Shown here: in pieces, positions 44,455 through 53,958 of the stretch
How the letters are laid out: each line of letters starts with the position of its first letter
Position numbering within the stretch: the first letter of the stretch is position 1
NCBI RefSeq assembly: GCF_006442205.1
Contig: NZ_VFVR01000002.1
Coordinates: forward strand, 953,767-1,017,766
Direction of reading: 5' to 3'
DNA length: 64,000 nucleotides
DNA from: Mesorhizobium sp. B2-3-12
GTDB taxonomy: Bacteria; Pseudomonadota; Alphaproteobacteria; Rhizobiales; Rhizobiaceae
Translations under genes and position numbers: made by a program
The notes under the pieces: generated by a model
Databases searched by the model: none
Seen by the model: only the letters and a program-made list of their open reading frames with translations
What the model was told of the DNA's origin: nothing

Positions 44455-46338
44455 ATGTCCAACTTCGATGGTATTGTTCCCGCGCTGGCACAAGCGCTGG
44501 AAAAACGCGGTTATTCCGACCTGACCCCGGTGCAGAAGGCGGTGCTGGAGCTCGGCCAGGCCGACGCGCTGGTGTCGGCCCAGACCGGCTCGGGCAAGAC
44601 AGTGGCCTTCGGCCTTGCCATGGCGCCGACGCTTCTCGACGGCGCGGAGCGCTTCGGCCAGGCCGCGGCCCCACTGGCCTTGGCGGTGGCGCCGACGCGC
44701 GAGTTGGCGCTGCAGGTGACGCGCGAGCTCGAATGGCTCTACGAGCCGACCGGCGCCACGGTTGCCTCCTGCGTCGGCGGCATGGACATGCGCACCGAAC
44801 GGCGCGCGCTGGATCGCGGCGCCCATATCGTCGTCGGCACGCCCGGCCGGCTGCGCGATCACATCACCCGAAACTCGCTCGACATGTCGGCGCTGAAGGC
44901 CGTGGTACTGGACGAGGCCGACGAGATGCTCGATCTCGGCTTTCGCGAGGATCTCGAATTCATCCTCGACGCCGCACCCGCCGAGCGCCGCACGCTGATG
45001 TTTTCGGCCACCGTGCCGCGCTCCATCGCCACGCTCGCGCAAGGCTATCAGCGCGATGCCGTGCGCATCTCGGCCGCCGGCGAGGAAAAGCAGCATCTCG
45101 ACATCGAGTACCGGGCGCTGAATGTCGCCCAGGCCGACCGCGAGAACGCCATCATCAACGTGCTGCGTTTTTATGAAGCCAAGAACGCGCTGGTGTTCTG
45201 CAACACGCGCGCCGCCGTCAATCATCTCACGGCGCGCTTCAACAACCGTAATTTTTCGGTCGTGGCGCTTTCGGGCGAACTCAGCCAGAATGAGCGCAGC
45301 CATGCGCTGCAGGCGATGCGCGACGGTCGCGCGAAAGTCTGCATCGCCACCGATGTCGCGGCGCGCGGCATCGACCTGCCCAATCTCGAACTGGTCATCC
45401 ACGCCGATCTGCCGACCAATCCCGAAACGCTTTTGCACCGCAGCGGCCGCACCGGGCGCGCAGGGCGCAAGGGCGTCAGCGCGCTGATCGTGCCCAATAG
45501 CGCCCGCCGGCGCACCGAGCGGCTGCTGCAAAGCGCCAAGCTGACCGCGACATGGGCAAGCCCGCCCTCGGCCGACGACGTGCTGCGCCGCGACGACGAA
45601 CGCATTCTTGCCGACCCGGCTTTCGACGAACCGGTGAAGGACGAAGAGCGCGGCTTCATCGAGGCGCTTCTCAGCCGGCATGGCGCCGAACTGGTGGCGG
45701 CGGCCTTCGTGCGCCAGTGCCGTTCCAGCCGCTCGGCGCCCGAGGATCTCATGGATGTCGCGCCGTTCACGCCTTCGCGTGAAGGACTGGCGCGTGAAAG
45801 ACCGGCGGGCGAAAAATTCACCCATCGCGACGAGGCGCCGAGCCGCCGCGACGATTTCGGCGCCAGCGTCTGGTTCTCGCTGTCGGTCGGACGCCGGCAG
45901 AATGCCGAGCCGCGCTGGCTGATCCCGATGCTGTGCCGCGCCGGCAGCATTTCCAAGCGCGAGATCGGCGCCATCAAGATGCAGCCGGAAGAGACCTTCG
46001 TGCAGATAGCGGCCGATTGGGCCGATCGGTTCGTGGCGGCAATCGGCCCCGATCGCAAATTGCAGGGCACCATCCTGGTCAAGCGGCTGGACGGCACGCC
46101 CGATTTGTCGCGCGCCGGCTACCAGCCGCCAAGTCCGGACAAGAAGCCGCATCGCGGCAAGGCGCCGTTCGACCCGAACGCGCCGAAGCGCAAATTCGAG
46201 AAACGCGCGCCGACGCCGGCCGACCAGCGCCCGGCAGCCGCGCATGAGGCAAAGCCGTGGGCGAAGAAGCCGGGCAAGCCGAAATTCGAAAATGCCGGCG
46301 CGCCAAAGCACAAGAAGACGAAGAAGCGCCCGTCATAA
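44455..46338 (+). CDS. DEAD-box RNA helicase (DeaD/CsdA-like)
   Basis: A 627-residue helicase. Motifs appear in order: SAQTGSGKT (I), APTRELA (Ia), GTPGRL (Ib), VLDEADEML (II, DEAD), SATVPRS (III), then ARGIDLP and HRSGRTGRAG (V, VI). A DbpA/CsdA-type RNA-binding domain lies at about 470-545 (GASVWFSLSVGRRQNAEPRW), followed by a Lys/Pro-rich basic tail. It unwinds structured RNA, typically in ribosome assembly or cold adaptation. The long 5' gap may include a regulatory leader. Confidence 0.93.
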   Translation: MSNFDGIVPALAQALEKRGYSDLTPVQKAVLELGQADALVSAQTGSGKTVAFGLAMAPTLLDGAERFGQAAAPLALAVAPTRELALQVTRELEWLYEPTGATVASCVGGMDMRTERRALDRGAHIVVGTPGRLRDHITRNSLDMSALKAVVLDEADEMLDLGFREDLEFILDAAPAERRTLMFSATVPRSIATLAQGYQRDAVRISAAGEEKQHLDIEYRALNVAQADRENAIINVLRFYEAKNALVFCNTRAAVNHLTARFNNRNFSVVALSGELSQNERSHALQAMRDGRAKVCIATDVAARGIDLPNLELVIHADLPTNPETLLHRSGRTGRAGRKGVSALIVPNSARRRTERLLQSAKLTATWASPPSADDVLRRDDERILADPAFDEPVKDEERGFIEALLSRHGAELVAAAFVRQCRSSRSAPEDLMDVAPFTPSREGLARERPAGEKFTHRDEAPSRRDDFGASVWFSLSVGRRQNAEPRWLIPMLCRAGSISKREIGAIKMQPEETFVQIAADWADRFVAAIGPDRKLQGTILVKRLDGTPDLSRAGYQPPSPDKKPHRGKAPFDPNAPKRKFEKRAPTPADQRPAAAHEAKPWAKKPGKPKFENAGAPKHKKTKKRPS

Positions 46339-46344
46339 GTCTAG

Positions 46345-46475
46345 AGCGGTTCAGCGTTTGATGGAATCGCCGACCCGCTCCAACTCTTTGTTTTCACGCA
46401 ATTCCCAAGGGGAAGCGCTACGCCCTTCTCCCGGGAAAACCGTTACACACTTTTCCTGGAATTGCTCTGGAGACG
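46345..46475. repeat. Mesorhizobium-type intergenic repeat
   Basis: The block begins tagagcggttcagcgtttga and ends ttttcctggaattgctctgg, with gggaaaaccgttacacac inside. It is a recurrent non-coding element of these genomes. Its reverse-oriented relative is at 23757-23805. The last codons and stop of the glycosyltransferase gene lie inside it. Confidence 0.65.
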
Positions 46476-47876
46476 GCGGGCCGCGCTCTCCCGCAGGCCG
46501 GCCTTGATGGCGGCCCAGCTTGCCGATGCCGGCGTCGGCCGGTGCTGTCTGGCGATGCGTTCCGTCAGCGATGAACGCCAGTCATGGTCTTCCGCCATTT
46601 TGCGGATCGCGGCGTACCAGCCGGCCTGGTCGTTGGGATCGATCGCCGGCATCAGCCCGCCGCTCGCCTCGATCAGCGACGGCGCGGTCGAGACGATGAC
46701 CGGAATGCCGAAATCGAGGCATTCCGAGGCGCCGTAACCCCAGCCTTCTATATGCGAGGGAAAGACGCCGAAGGTGGCGCTGCGATAATATTGGATGAGC
46801 TCCTCGTCGCTGACCAGCCCGGTGAAGGTGACCGAGTTGAGCAGCGCGGGATGATCCTTGAGATAGGCGCGCAGCGGCTCGATCATCCAGCCCCAGCGCC
46901 CGGCGCAGACAAGCCGCGGCAGCTTGACGCCTTCCTCCAGTGCCTGCTGCCAGATCCGGGCCAGCAGGATGTGGTTCTTGCGCACTTCGATGGTCGAACA
47001 ATAGATGACGAACGGTTCGCCCGTCTCGATACGCGAGGTCGCGCCCATGAGGGACGCGGTCTCGTGCAGGATGGAAGGCATCGGAAACCGGTACACGACA
47101 GGCGCGGCGATGCCGGCCTTGCGCATATGGTCGGTCAGCGTCGCGCCAACCTCGTCGGAGGCGCAGAACGCCGGCGCGCCGCTGCGCACCAGCTGTTCGA
47201 GATAAGATCCGAAACGGGTTTCGCCGATGCCCGTACCGATCAGGTCGGGGCGCAATGTCGGGATGAGATCATGGCAAAGGAAGGCAAGCGTGCCGGCGGT
47301 GCTCGACACCGCGGACCGGTCCTGCTGGGTCAGGATGTGATGGCTGATCAGCACGAGGCCTGGTTCCGCCTCGGTGCCCCGGCCCGGCGCATGGGGTTCC
47401 GCGCCCAACCGGATGCGGGCCCGCTGGTACAGGCGATAGGCGCGGATCAGCAGCCGCGTTGCCTGGTAGGCGACCCCTTTGCGGCCGTTCGTCACCGTCC
47501 TGGCGAGATGACGGTCCGTCTCGCGCTTGTCCCAGGGCCGCTGCCTCACAGCCTCGAAAGCCTGAGACAGGGCCGCGCGTCTTCCTGGCCACTGTTTGAC
47601 TTGATGGGGTGAAATCGGGCCCACCGCGACATGATCCAGTTCATAGGGGGCAAGCGGCCGGAACTTGCCCTCGCTCGACCTGAACGCCACCGCTTCCACG
47701 CAAGGATCCGGATCCGCCAGCGCCGCGTTGACGAGAAAGCTCTCCACGCGCGGAATGCCCGCCAAGCCCTTGCCGGGCGGCCAGAACATCAGCCCGGTGG
47801 CGTCGATGGCCAGGGTAGGGGGACTTGCGGCCTGCGCATTCCCGTTCGTGACGCTGGCATCGGTAGGCTCTGTCAT
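46443..47876 (-). CDS. Glycosyltransferase, GT4 family
   Basis: A 477-residue GT-B fold glycosyltransferase. The donor-binding half has CSTIEVRKNHILLARIWQQA and the C-terminal GIPVIVSTAPSLIEASGG, with SHIEGWGYGASECLDFG as the E-x7-E region, typical of GT4 mannosyl/glucosyl transferases. The acceptor is unknown; a polysaccharide or glycolipid is likely. Its final residues (QSNSRKSV) are encoded inside a repeat, so the native C-terminus may have been replaced. The ATG at 47876 is accepted without strong support. Confidence 0.85.
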   Translation of the reverse strand: MTEPTDASVTNGNAQAASPPTLAIDATGLMFWPPGKGLAGIPRVESFLVNAALADPDPCVEAVAFRSSEGKFRPLAPYELDHVAVGPISPHQVKQWPGRRAALSQAFEAVRQRPWDKRETDRHLARTVTNGRKGVAYQATRLLIRAYRLYQRARIRLGAEPHAPGRGTEAEPGLVLISHHILTQQDRSAVSSTAGTLAFLCHDLIPTLRPDLIGTGIGETRFGSYLEQLVRSGAPAFCASDEVGATLTDHMRKAGIAAPVVYRFPMPSILHETASLMGATSRIETGEPFVIYCSTIEVRKNHILLARIWQQALEEGVKLPRLVCAGRWGWMIEPLRAYLKDHPALLNSVTFTGLVSDEELIQYYRSATFGVFPSHIEGWGYGASECLDFGIPVIVSTAPSLIEASGGLMPAIDPNDQAGWYAAIRKMAEDHDWRSSLTERIARQHRPTPASASWAAIKAGLRESAARRLQSNSRKSV

Positions 47877-48011
47877 TGTCTGCTTCTGCTGAGGGCGGTT
47901 GCTGTCGATGTCTTATCCCTGATTTGCCGTCAGGACGGTAGCCATTGCGCCGGTCTTGCCCATGCACTTCGCCCTGTGCCACATCTTGGCGGGGCAAGGA
48001 GGGGGTGGCGC

Positions 48012-48713
48012 ATGCGCGGCGAAGTTCTTCACTATGACGAGAGCCAGGGCTTCGGCTTCATCACCGGCGCCGACGGCAACCGCTACACCTTCAGGCGCGA
48101 GGATCTGCGCGGCCAAGCCATTCTCGCCAACGGCGCGGCCGTCGAATTTCTGTCGGCCCACGGCCAGGCGCGTGACGTCTTTTTGCTTGCCGTCGCCCAG
48201 ACCGCGGCTCCGGCCGCCGGCGCCAAGGCCGCTCCCGCCGGCAACGAGACGGCAGGGGCCGCACCGCAGGCGCGGCATTTCGGCCGCTCCTCCGAACCTG
48301 CCGAACCCACCGACCTCTGGGGCTATTTCTGGCGCGCCGTGACCCAGAACTACTTCAATTTCGGCGGCCGCGCCCGCCGCAAGGAATATTGGAGCTATTG
48401 CCTGTTCTGGGTGGTCAGCCTGTTGATCATCGGCGGCATCGGTATCTTCACCGACGCCCAGATGGGCAATTTCGACACCGACGTCTCGGCGGCAGTGACG
48501 GTCGGCCTCTGCGGCACCTTCCTGCTGGCAACCTTCCTGCCCGGCCTCGGCATGACCGTGCGACGGCTGCACGATATCGGCCTGTCGGGCTGGCTCTGCC
48601 TGGTGATCCTGCTCCCGACCATCGGCAGCTTGGCCATACTGGTCTTCGCCCTCATCCCGACGCAGGCGCGGGAAAACCGGTGGGGACCGGTGCCGGCGGG
48701 CGTCAGGGTTTGA
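48012..48713 (+). CDS. Cold-shock domain fused to DUF805 membrane domain
   Basis: A 233-residue two-part protein. Residues 1-60 are a cold-shock-like RNA-binding domain (GEVLHYDESQGFGFITGADG, an RNP1-type GFGFI, with EDLRGQ); after an Ala/Pro linker, residues 95-225 are a DUF805 domain with four membrane helices and the RARRKEYWSYCLFWVVSLL signature. The combination tethers a nucleic-acid-binding domain to the membrane. The ATG at 48012 starts the domain cleanly. Function unknown. Confidence 0.88.
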   Translation: MRGEVLHYDESQGFGFITGADGNRYTFRREDLRGQAILANGAAVEFLSAHGQARDVFLLAVAQTAAPAAGAKAAPAGNETAGAAPQARHFGRSSEPAEPTDLWGYFWRAVTQNYFNFGGRARRKEYWSYCLFWVVSLLIIGGIGIFTDAQMGNFDTDVSAAVTVGLCGTFLLATFLPGLGMTVRRLHDIGLSGWLCLVILLPTIGSLAILVFALIPTQARENRWGPVPAGVRV

Positions 48714-48792
48714 CGAAGCGGTGGCCAGGCATCCCTGGCCATGCCACCGGCGCATCATGGCGCCGCCTCTGTGCGAGGCGGCGCGCGCCGGA

Positions 48793-49896
48793 TCAACCCA
48801 GGAACTTGGCGATGATGGCGTCGCCCATCGCGACGGTGCCGACCTCGGTCATCCCTTGAGAGAAGATATCCTTGGTGCGCAATCCGTCGTCGAGCACGGC
48901 GGCGATCGCCCCTTCGAGCTTGTCGGCTTCGGCGACCATGCCGAAGGAATAGCGCAGGCACATGGCGAAGGATGCAATCATGGCGATCGGGTTGGCGATG
49001 CCCTTGCCGGCGATATCGGGCGCCGAGCCGTGCACCGGCTCGTAGAGCGCCTTGCGCTTCTTGGTCTTCACATCGGGCGCGCCGAGCGAGGCCGACGGCA
49101 GCATGCCGATCGAGCCGGTCAGCATGGCGGCGATGTCGGACAGCATGTCGCCGAACAGATTGTCGGTGACGATGACGTCGAACTGCTTTGGCCAGCGCAC
49201 CAGTTGCATGCCGCCGGCGTCCGCCAGCATGTGGTCGAGCTTGACGTCGGAATAGCGCGCCTTGTGGGTTTGGGTGACGACCTCGTTCCACAGCACGCCA
49301 GACTTCATGACGTTGCGCTTTTCCATCGAGGTGACGTGGTTCTTGCGGGTCCGCGCGAGCTCGAACGCGACGCCCGAAATGCGCTCGATCTCGAACGTGT
49401 CGTAGACCTGCGTGTCGATGCCGCGCTTCTGGCCGTTGCCGAGATCGATGATCTGCTTGGGCTCGCCGAAATAGACGCCGCCGGTCAGCTCGCGCACGAT
49501 GAGGATGTCGAGGCCTTCGACCACTTCCTGCTTCAGCGACGACGATGCGGCGAGCGCCGGATAGCAGATGGCGGGCCTGAGATTGGCGAACAGCTCCATG
49601 TCCTTGCGCAGCCGCAGCAGGCCGGCCTCGGGGCGCACCTCGTAAGGCACCGCATCCCATTTCGGCCCGCCGACGGCGCCGAACAACACCGCGTCAGCCG
49701 CAACAGCCTTTTCCATGTCGGCATCGGAAATCGCAGCACCATGCGCATCATAGGCGCAGCCGCCGACGAGGCCTTCATCGGTGGCGAAGCCGCTGCCGAG
49801 CTTGTCGTTCATGGCCGCGATCAGCTTCTTGACCTCGGCCATGGCCTCGGGGCCGATGCCGTCGCCGGGGAGCAGGAAAAGATGCTTCGTCGCCAT
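48793..49896 (-). CDS. leuB: 3-isopropylmalate dehydrogenase
   Basis: A 367-residue enzyme. It starts [20 protein letters not shown]; substrate-binding Arg residues are in [18 protein letters not shown]; and the metal-binding Asp cluster lies in the [15 protein letters not shown] region. It oxidises and decarboxylates 3-isopropylmalate in leucine synthesis. The ATG at 49896 gives the normal start. leuD is on the same strand about 3.3 kb upstream, with unrelated genes between; leuC is not in the window. Confidence 0.96.
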   Translation of the reverse strand: MATKHLFLLPGDGIGPEAMAEVKKLIAAMNDKLGSGFATDEGLVGGCAYDAHGAAISDADMEKAVAADAVLFGAVGGPKWDAVPYEVRPEAGLLRLRKDMELFANLRPAICYPALAASSSLKQEVVEGLDILIVRELTGGVYFGEPKQIIDLGNGQKRGIDTQVYDTFEIERISGVAFELARTRKNHVTSMEKRNVMKSGVLWNEVVTQTHKARYSDVKLDHMLADAGGMQLVRWPKQFDVIVTDNLFGDMLSDIAAMLTGSIGMLPSASLGAPDVKTKKRKALYEPVHGSAPDIAGKGIANPIAMIASFAMCLRYSFGMVAEADKLEGAIAAVLDDGLRTKDIFSQGMTEVGTVAMGDAIIAKFLG

Positions 49897-50067
49897 GGTG
49901 AAAACCGTCCTGGGAGAGAATTGAACCGGCGCCTTGCTAAACGCCAAGTGGTTGCAGCGCAAGCCGTAACGGGGAGGGAGAATGCCGCGATGCGAACAAG
50001 GGCACCGTCGGCGATCCTTCGCGCGCCCCTCTGTCCTGCCTAAGTTACTGCCTCACCGAAGATGCCA

Positions 50068-50418
50068 TCACCGATGCGAGAGAATGTTGACCAGCCGGCC
50101 GTAGGGATCGCGCACATAAAAGCGCCGCACGCCCCAGGGCTCGTCGGCCGGCCCGTATTCGACGGCGAAACCGGCTTGCTTCATGGCCTCGAACACCGCA
50201 TCGACATCGTCGACCTCAATCGACAGATCCGGTACCGGCGTGCCGGACCCGCCTTGCGCCATGAAGCTGACCTGCACCTGCATGGTCTCCGGGGAGCCGT
50301 AGGTCGCGATCCAGCCATGGTCCATGAGTAGGTCGAGGCCGAGCACGTCATGGTAGAAACGGCTGGCCGCCGCCGCGTCCTGCGTCTCGATATTGGCGAC
50401 GATGCGCCGGACCTTCAT
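50068..50418 (-). CDS. VOC family (glyoxalase-like) protein
   Basis: A 116-residue vicinal-oxygen-chelate fold protein with the paired beta-alpha-beta-beta-beta units: VANIETQDAAAASRFYHDVL in the first, LSIEVDDVDAVFEAMKQAGF in the second, and WGVRRFYVRDPYGRLVNILS at the end. The usual metal-binding His is not obvious at the first strand, so it may be a binding protein rather than an enzyme. It lies 13 bp after the RidA gene, which suggests co-transcription. Confidence 0.85.
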   Translation of the reverse strand: MKVRRIVANIETQDAAAASRFYHDVLGLDLLMDHGWIATYGSPETMQVQVSFMAQGGSGTPVPDLSIEVDDVDAVFEAMKQAGFAVEYGPADEPWGVRRFYVRDPYGRLVNILSHR

Positions 50419-50431
50419 GGCTCTGGTCCTC

Positions 50432-50815
50432 TCAAGCCGTGCGCCGCAGCGCCGTCACCTCGATTTCGATCTTCATTTCCGGCTTGTTGAGCTGGCAGAC
50501 GATCATCGTCGCCGCCGGCCTGACGTCGCCGAACGTCTCGCCCAGGATCGGGAAGACGACATCCACGAAGGCCTGGTCGGTGATGTAGTAATGCGCCCGC
50601 ACCACATCTTCCATCTCGAAGCCGCCATCCTCGAGCGCCTTGCCGATCGTCGCCAGGCAATTGCGCGTCTGCGCCTCGACCGTCTCCGGCATCGTCATGG
50701 TGGCATAGTCGTAGCCGGTGGTCCCGGACACGAAGCACCAGTCGCCCTGGACGACGGCGCGCGAATAGCCGGCGGTCTTTTCGAATGGTGAGCCGGTGGA
50801 GATGAGCTTGCGCAT
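50432..50815 (-). CDS. RidA family protein
   Basis: A 127-residue RidA/YjgF-type protein. SRAVVQGDWCFVSGTTGYDY and the Arg-containing VRPAATMIVCQLNKPEMKIE are the family segments; the Arg is the carboxylate anchor of active enamine/imine deaminases. It probably deaminates reactive enamine intermediates. The ATG at 50815 is preferred to one 13 codons upstream because it starts directly at the first strand. Linked to the VOC gene. Confidence 0.88.
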   Translation of the reverse strand: MRKLISTGSPFEKTAGYSRAVVQGDWCFVSGTTGYDYATMTMPETVEAQTRNCLATIGKALEDGGFEMEDVVRAHYYITDQAFVDVVFPILGETFGDVRPAATMIVCQLNKPEMKIEIEVTALRRTA

Positions 50816-50971
50816 GAGGAGCTTCGGATTGTTGCTGCCATTCTGTGGGGACAAATCCCGATCCCGTCATGGGCCAAACACGGGCGGATCGGCGGTGCAG
50901 ACTCCGCAAAGTCGGCGGCTAGCTCCCTCATCCTCTTCCAGGGGTTCATAAATTGCATTGACTGCGATGCG

Positions 50972-51976
50972 TCAGCCGGGTTGGTCCTTGGCCGATTCAG
51001 CCGTTTCTCCGGTGAAGACAACCTTTGTGCCTTTGTGCACCTCAAGGGCGAGGTCTTCGGCATCCCAATTGGTCAGTCTGATGCAACCGTGCGAAAAGGT
51101 CTTCCCGATCTTGCCTGGTTCGGGCGTGCCGTGAATCCCGTAACTTTCAATGGACAGATCGATCCAGATAGATCCGACAGGATTGTTGGGCCCGGCAGCG
51201 ATGGTGAAGGGCCGTTTGGTCCTAACCCCCTTGAAGGCGAAGCGGGGATCGTAGTGATAAGTGGGATTGTGGACCACGCGGGTTACTTGTGCATCGCCGC
51301 TCGGCGCCGGCTTCTCTTTGCTTCCAATCGAGGCGGGGTAGACCGAAACCACTTTGCCGGAGTTGTCGAGAACGCGAACCTGGCGCGCGGCCTTGTCGAT
51401 TTCGACGCTGACAACGGTTGAGGGCGAATCGCCTCGGTCGATAGCCGGCACCAGCACCTTTGAGCCCGCCGTCCTGAAGCTGATGCCCGGGTTGAGCTTC
51501 CGCAGTAATTGTTCGCTGATGTGGAAGTGCTCCGCGATCCGTTCCAGCGAATTGCGATAGCCGAGCCCGCGCAGGCGAGCCATCCTTTCCATGCTTGCCG
51601 GAATGCGATTGGCAAACGGTCCACGCACGTCCTTGCGCGTCAACTCGTAGTTCACAAGAACCGCGCCTGGCGAGGTTGCGACCAGCTTGTCCCAGGTCTC
51701 CCGGTTGAGCTTGCCATCGGCGGGCAGGGCGTTTGCCGCCTGAAATGCCTGCACCGCCTTGGCGAAGTTCTCCGCTTGGTGGCCGTCAATGAGGCCAGGC
51801 GAGAACCGCGCGCGATCCAAAAGGATCTGCGCCTTCAGAACGGTCGCATCAACGCCTTTCGTTGCGGCGTCGCCGAATTGAGCATCGTTGACGGCGGCGC
51901 CGTCCAGCTTTGCCGCCTCCGCGATGCCAGATGCAAAGGCGAACAAAACAAGCGCCAGAAGAATGAGCCTGCCCAT
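50972..51976 (-). CDS. L,D-transpeptidase (YkuD) with peptidoglycan-binding domain
   Basis: A 334-residue secreted enzyme. The signal peptide MGRLILLALVLFAFASGIAE ends at AKLDG. A peptidoglycan-binding-like domain (about residues 50-110), a LysM-like segment (about 135-165) and a YkuD catalytic domain follow. The catalytic motif is IHGTPEPGKIGKTFSHGCIRLTN, with Cys in SHGCIR. It makes L,D cross-links in peptidoglycan or anchors proteins. The ATG at 51976 gives a normal signal peptide. Monocistronic. Confidence 0.92.
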   Translation of the reverse strand: MGRLILLALVLFAFASGIAEAAKLDGAAVNDAQFGDAATKGVDATVLKAQILLDRARFSPGLIDGHQAENFAKAVQAFQAANALPADGKLNRETWDKLVATSPGAVLVNYELTRKDVRGPFANRIPASMERMARLRGLGYRNSLERIAEHFHISEQLLRKLNPGISFRTAGSKVLVPAIDRGDSPSTVVSVEIDKAARQVRVLDNSGKVVSVYPASIGSKEKPAPSGDAQVTRVVHNPTYHYDPRFAFKGVRTKRPFTIAAGPNNPVGSIWIDLSIESYGIHGTPEPGKIGKTFSHGCIRLTNWDAEDLALEVHKGTKVVFTGETAESAKDQPG

Positions 51977-52189
51977 CAATGTTACTCCAGGCACTGCCGC
52001 GAAGCTGTTTCTATGACGCCGCGCGGGCGATCTGGTTCCATTTGTCCAGTGAATATTGCCGCTGACGCGCGTTGGGCAGAAAGGCGACCGGCGGCGCTCA
52101 AAGGAAGAAGGGCGTACAAAACCGCGTCCTGCGCGAAACAAAGGGCAGAGCACTGGCGTGCGCTCCCTCGTTCGCCGGAAATGCTCTGG

Positions 52190-53122
52190 CTAGTTTGCCG
52201 ACCCCATCGCCTTGTCCAGCGCGTCCTTCACGTCGGCCGGCCATGTCGCCAGCGCCGGCCAGGCGTTCGGTTGGCCATTGTCGCCGCGGCGGGCGAAATA
52301 GAGCTGGTGCTTGGCCGGGTCGACCGCCATGAAGCCGTCATTGCCGCCACAATCATGCGGCACGCAGCCGCTGGCGTAGAACGCGCCGGACGCGGTCTTT
52401 TCCGTGCCGCCACCGACCAGCAGGCTGGTCGCCATGTCGGGCATGTCCTTGCCGAGCAGGTTTTGCGCTTCCTTGTAGACCGCCTCATTGTGGAAGGCGT
52501 CGATGATGTTGTCGTATTTCGCCGGGTCGAGATCCTTCCAGTCGGTGCCCGGCTCCGGCATATAGGTCAAATTGCCCGAAATGGTCAGCCCTGATGTCGG
52601 CGACCACTGTAGGGCCGGTTTGTCGTCGCCCGGTAGAAGATACGGCACGAAATAGATGGCGTCGTCTGACACCGCCGCCGGCGGCGCGCCGCACTCGTCC
52701 TGTTCGACCCTTGTGCTCTGGATGCTGCCGCCCTCCGGTTTCCAGACGATCACCTTGGCCGGACCGCACTGGTTGCCGCCGTCGCCGACATCGAACAGCG
52801 CCACCTTGACGCCGCCGACCTCCACGATTTTGTCGAAGAAGACGTCGTAGTTGCTGGCCAGCTGCTTGCCGTCATAGGCCAGCACCTTCTCGCCATCCTG
52901 CTCCGGCTGCGTAATGGTCAGCTGGCCGCCCTCGAACGGCACCGGCGCCTGCTTGTCGTCGTCGGAAGCGTCGGCGGCGTTGGTTCCCGTGTCCTGCCCG
53001 GCGGCCGGCTGTTCGGCTGGCGCCGGCTGCGTGGCCGGCGTCTGCGTCTGCGCGAGGATGCTTGAGGCAGGCATGAGCAGCAAGGCCAGCCCGCAGGCGC
53101 CGGCAAGAAGCTGATGTCGCAT
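52190..53122 (-). CDS. Secreted protein of unknown function
   Basis: A 310-residue protein with a signal peptide (MRHQLLAGACGLALLLMPAS, ending near ILAQT), then a low-complexity Pro/Ala/Asp linker (residues about 25-60) and a folded region with two Cys pairs (GNQCGPAKV and DECGAPP; SGCVPHDCGG). No motif for a known enzyme is visible. I do not recognise the family. It lies between the transpeptidase and leuD genes on the same strand, with a 69-bp gap from leuD. Confidence 0.75.
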   Translation of the reverse strand: MRHQLLAGACGLALLLMPASSILAQTQTPATQPAPAEQPAAGQDTGTNAADASDDDKQAPVPFEGGQLTITQPEQDGEKVLAYDGKQLASNYDVFFDKIVEVGGVKVALFDVGDGGNQCGPAKVIVWKPEGGSIQSTRVEQDECGAPPAAVSDDAIYFVPYLLPGDDKPALQWSPTSGLTISGNLTYMPEPGTDWKDLDPAKYDNIIDAFHNEAVYKEAQNLLGKDMPDMATSLLVGGGTEKTASGAFYASGCVPHDCGGNDGFMAVDPAKHQLYFARRGDNGQPNAWPALATWPADVKDALDKAMGSAN

Positions 53123-53191
53123 GACTGTCCCTCCTTCAGTCGCACCAAACCGGCCTCAAAGGGCCGGGCCTATCGTTCCGAGCGGCGTCGC

Positions 53192-53797
53192 TCAGGCCCA
53201 GGGGCGCTGTTCGGCGTTGCGCTTCTCGAACGAGGCGATGGCGCCGGCCTTCTCCATGGTCAGGCCGATGTCGTCGAGGCCATTGAGCAGGCAATGCCGC
53301 TTGAAGTCGTCGAGGTCGAAGCTGACCACGCCGCCATCGGGGCCGCGGATTTCCTTGGCTTCGAGGTCCACAGACAGCGTGGCGTTGGAGCCGCGCGAGG
53401 CGTCATCCATCAGCTTCTCCAGATCCTCGGGGCTGACGGTGATCGGCAGCACGCCGTTCTTGAAGCAGTTGTTGTAGAAGATGTCGGCGAACGAGGTCGA
53501 GATGACGCAGCGAATGCCGAAGTCGAGCAGCGCCCATGGCGCGTGTTCGCGGCTCGAGCCGCAGCCGAAATTGTCGCCGGCGACCAGGATCTGCGCCTTG
53601 CGGTAGGCCGGCTTGTTGAGCACGAAATCGGGGTTTTCCGAACCATCGTCCTTGTAGCGCATCTCCGCGAACAGGCCGGTGCCAAGCCCGGTGCGCTTGA
53701 TCGTCTTGAGATAATCCTTCGGGATGATCATGTCGGTGTCGACATTGACGATCGGCATGGGAGCGGCGACGCCGGTAAGCTTGGTGAATTTTTCCAT
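53192..53797 (-). CDS. leuD: 3-isopropylmalate dehydratase small subunit
   Basis: A 201-residue swivel-domain subunit. It starts [38 protein letters not shown] is the diagnostic LeuD segment (substrate-binding Ser and Arg). It forms isopropylmalate isomerase with LeuC, whose gene is elsewhere in the genome. The ATG at 53797 begins the family sequence. Monocistronic as far as can be seen. Confidence 0.95.
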   Translation of the reverse strand: MEKFTKLTGVAAPMPIVNVDTDMIIPKDYLKTIKRTGLGTGLFAEMRYKDDGSENPDFVLNKPAYRKAQILVAGDNFGCGSSREHAPWALLDFGIRCVISTSFADIFYNNCFKNGVLPITVSPEDLEKLMDDASRGSNATLSVDLEAKEIRGPDGGVVSFDLDDFKRHCLLNGLDDIGLTMEKAGAIASFEKRNAEQRPWA

Positions 53798-53958
53798 GGC
53801 TTTGGCCCGTGTTTTCGTTGCGGGGGATTTTCTGGAGCCCGGTTTACACAAAGCCGGCGGCAAATAAAAGGCAACTGTTCGTGCGCGCCCCTTGACCCAT
53901 CGGACAAAAGCGGAAAAAGCGGTTTGGGATTGGCCGGGACTGATGCAGTGTGGACGCC

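Noticed and set aside
44254..46311. A long minus-strand frame across the helicase gene
   Set aside because: It mirrors the helicase coding sequence; only its far end (44104-44253) is outside a real gene and was kept as a separate small candidate.
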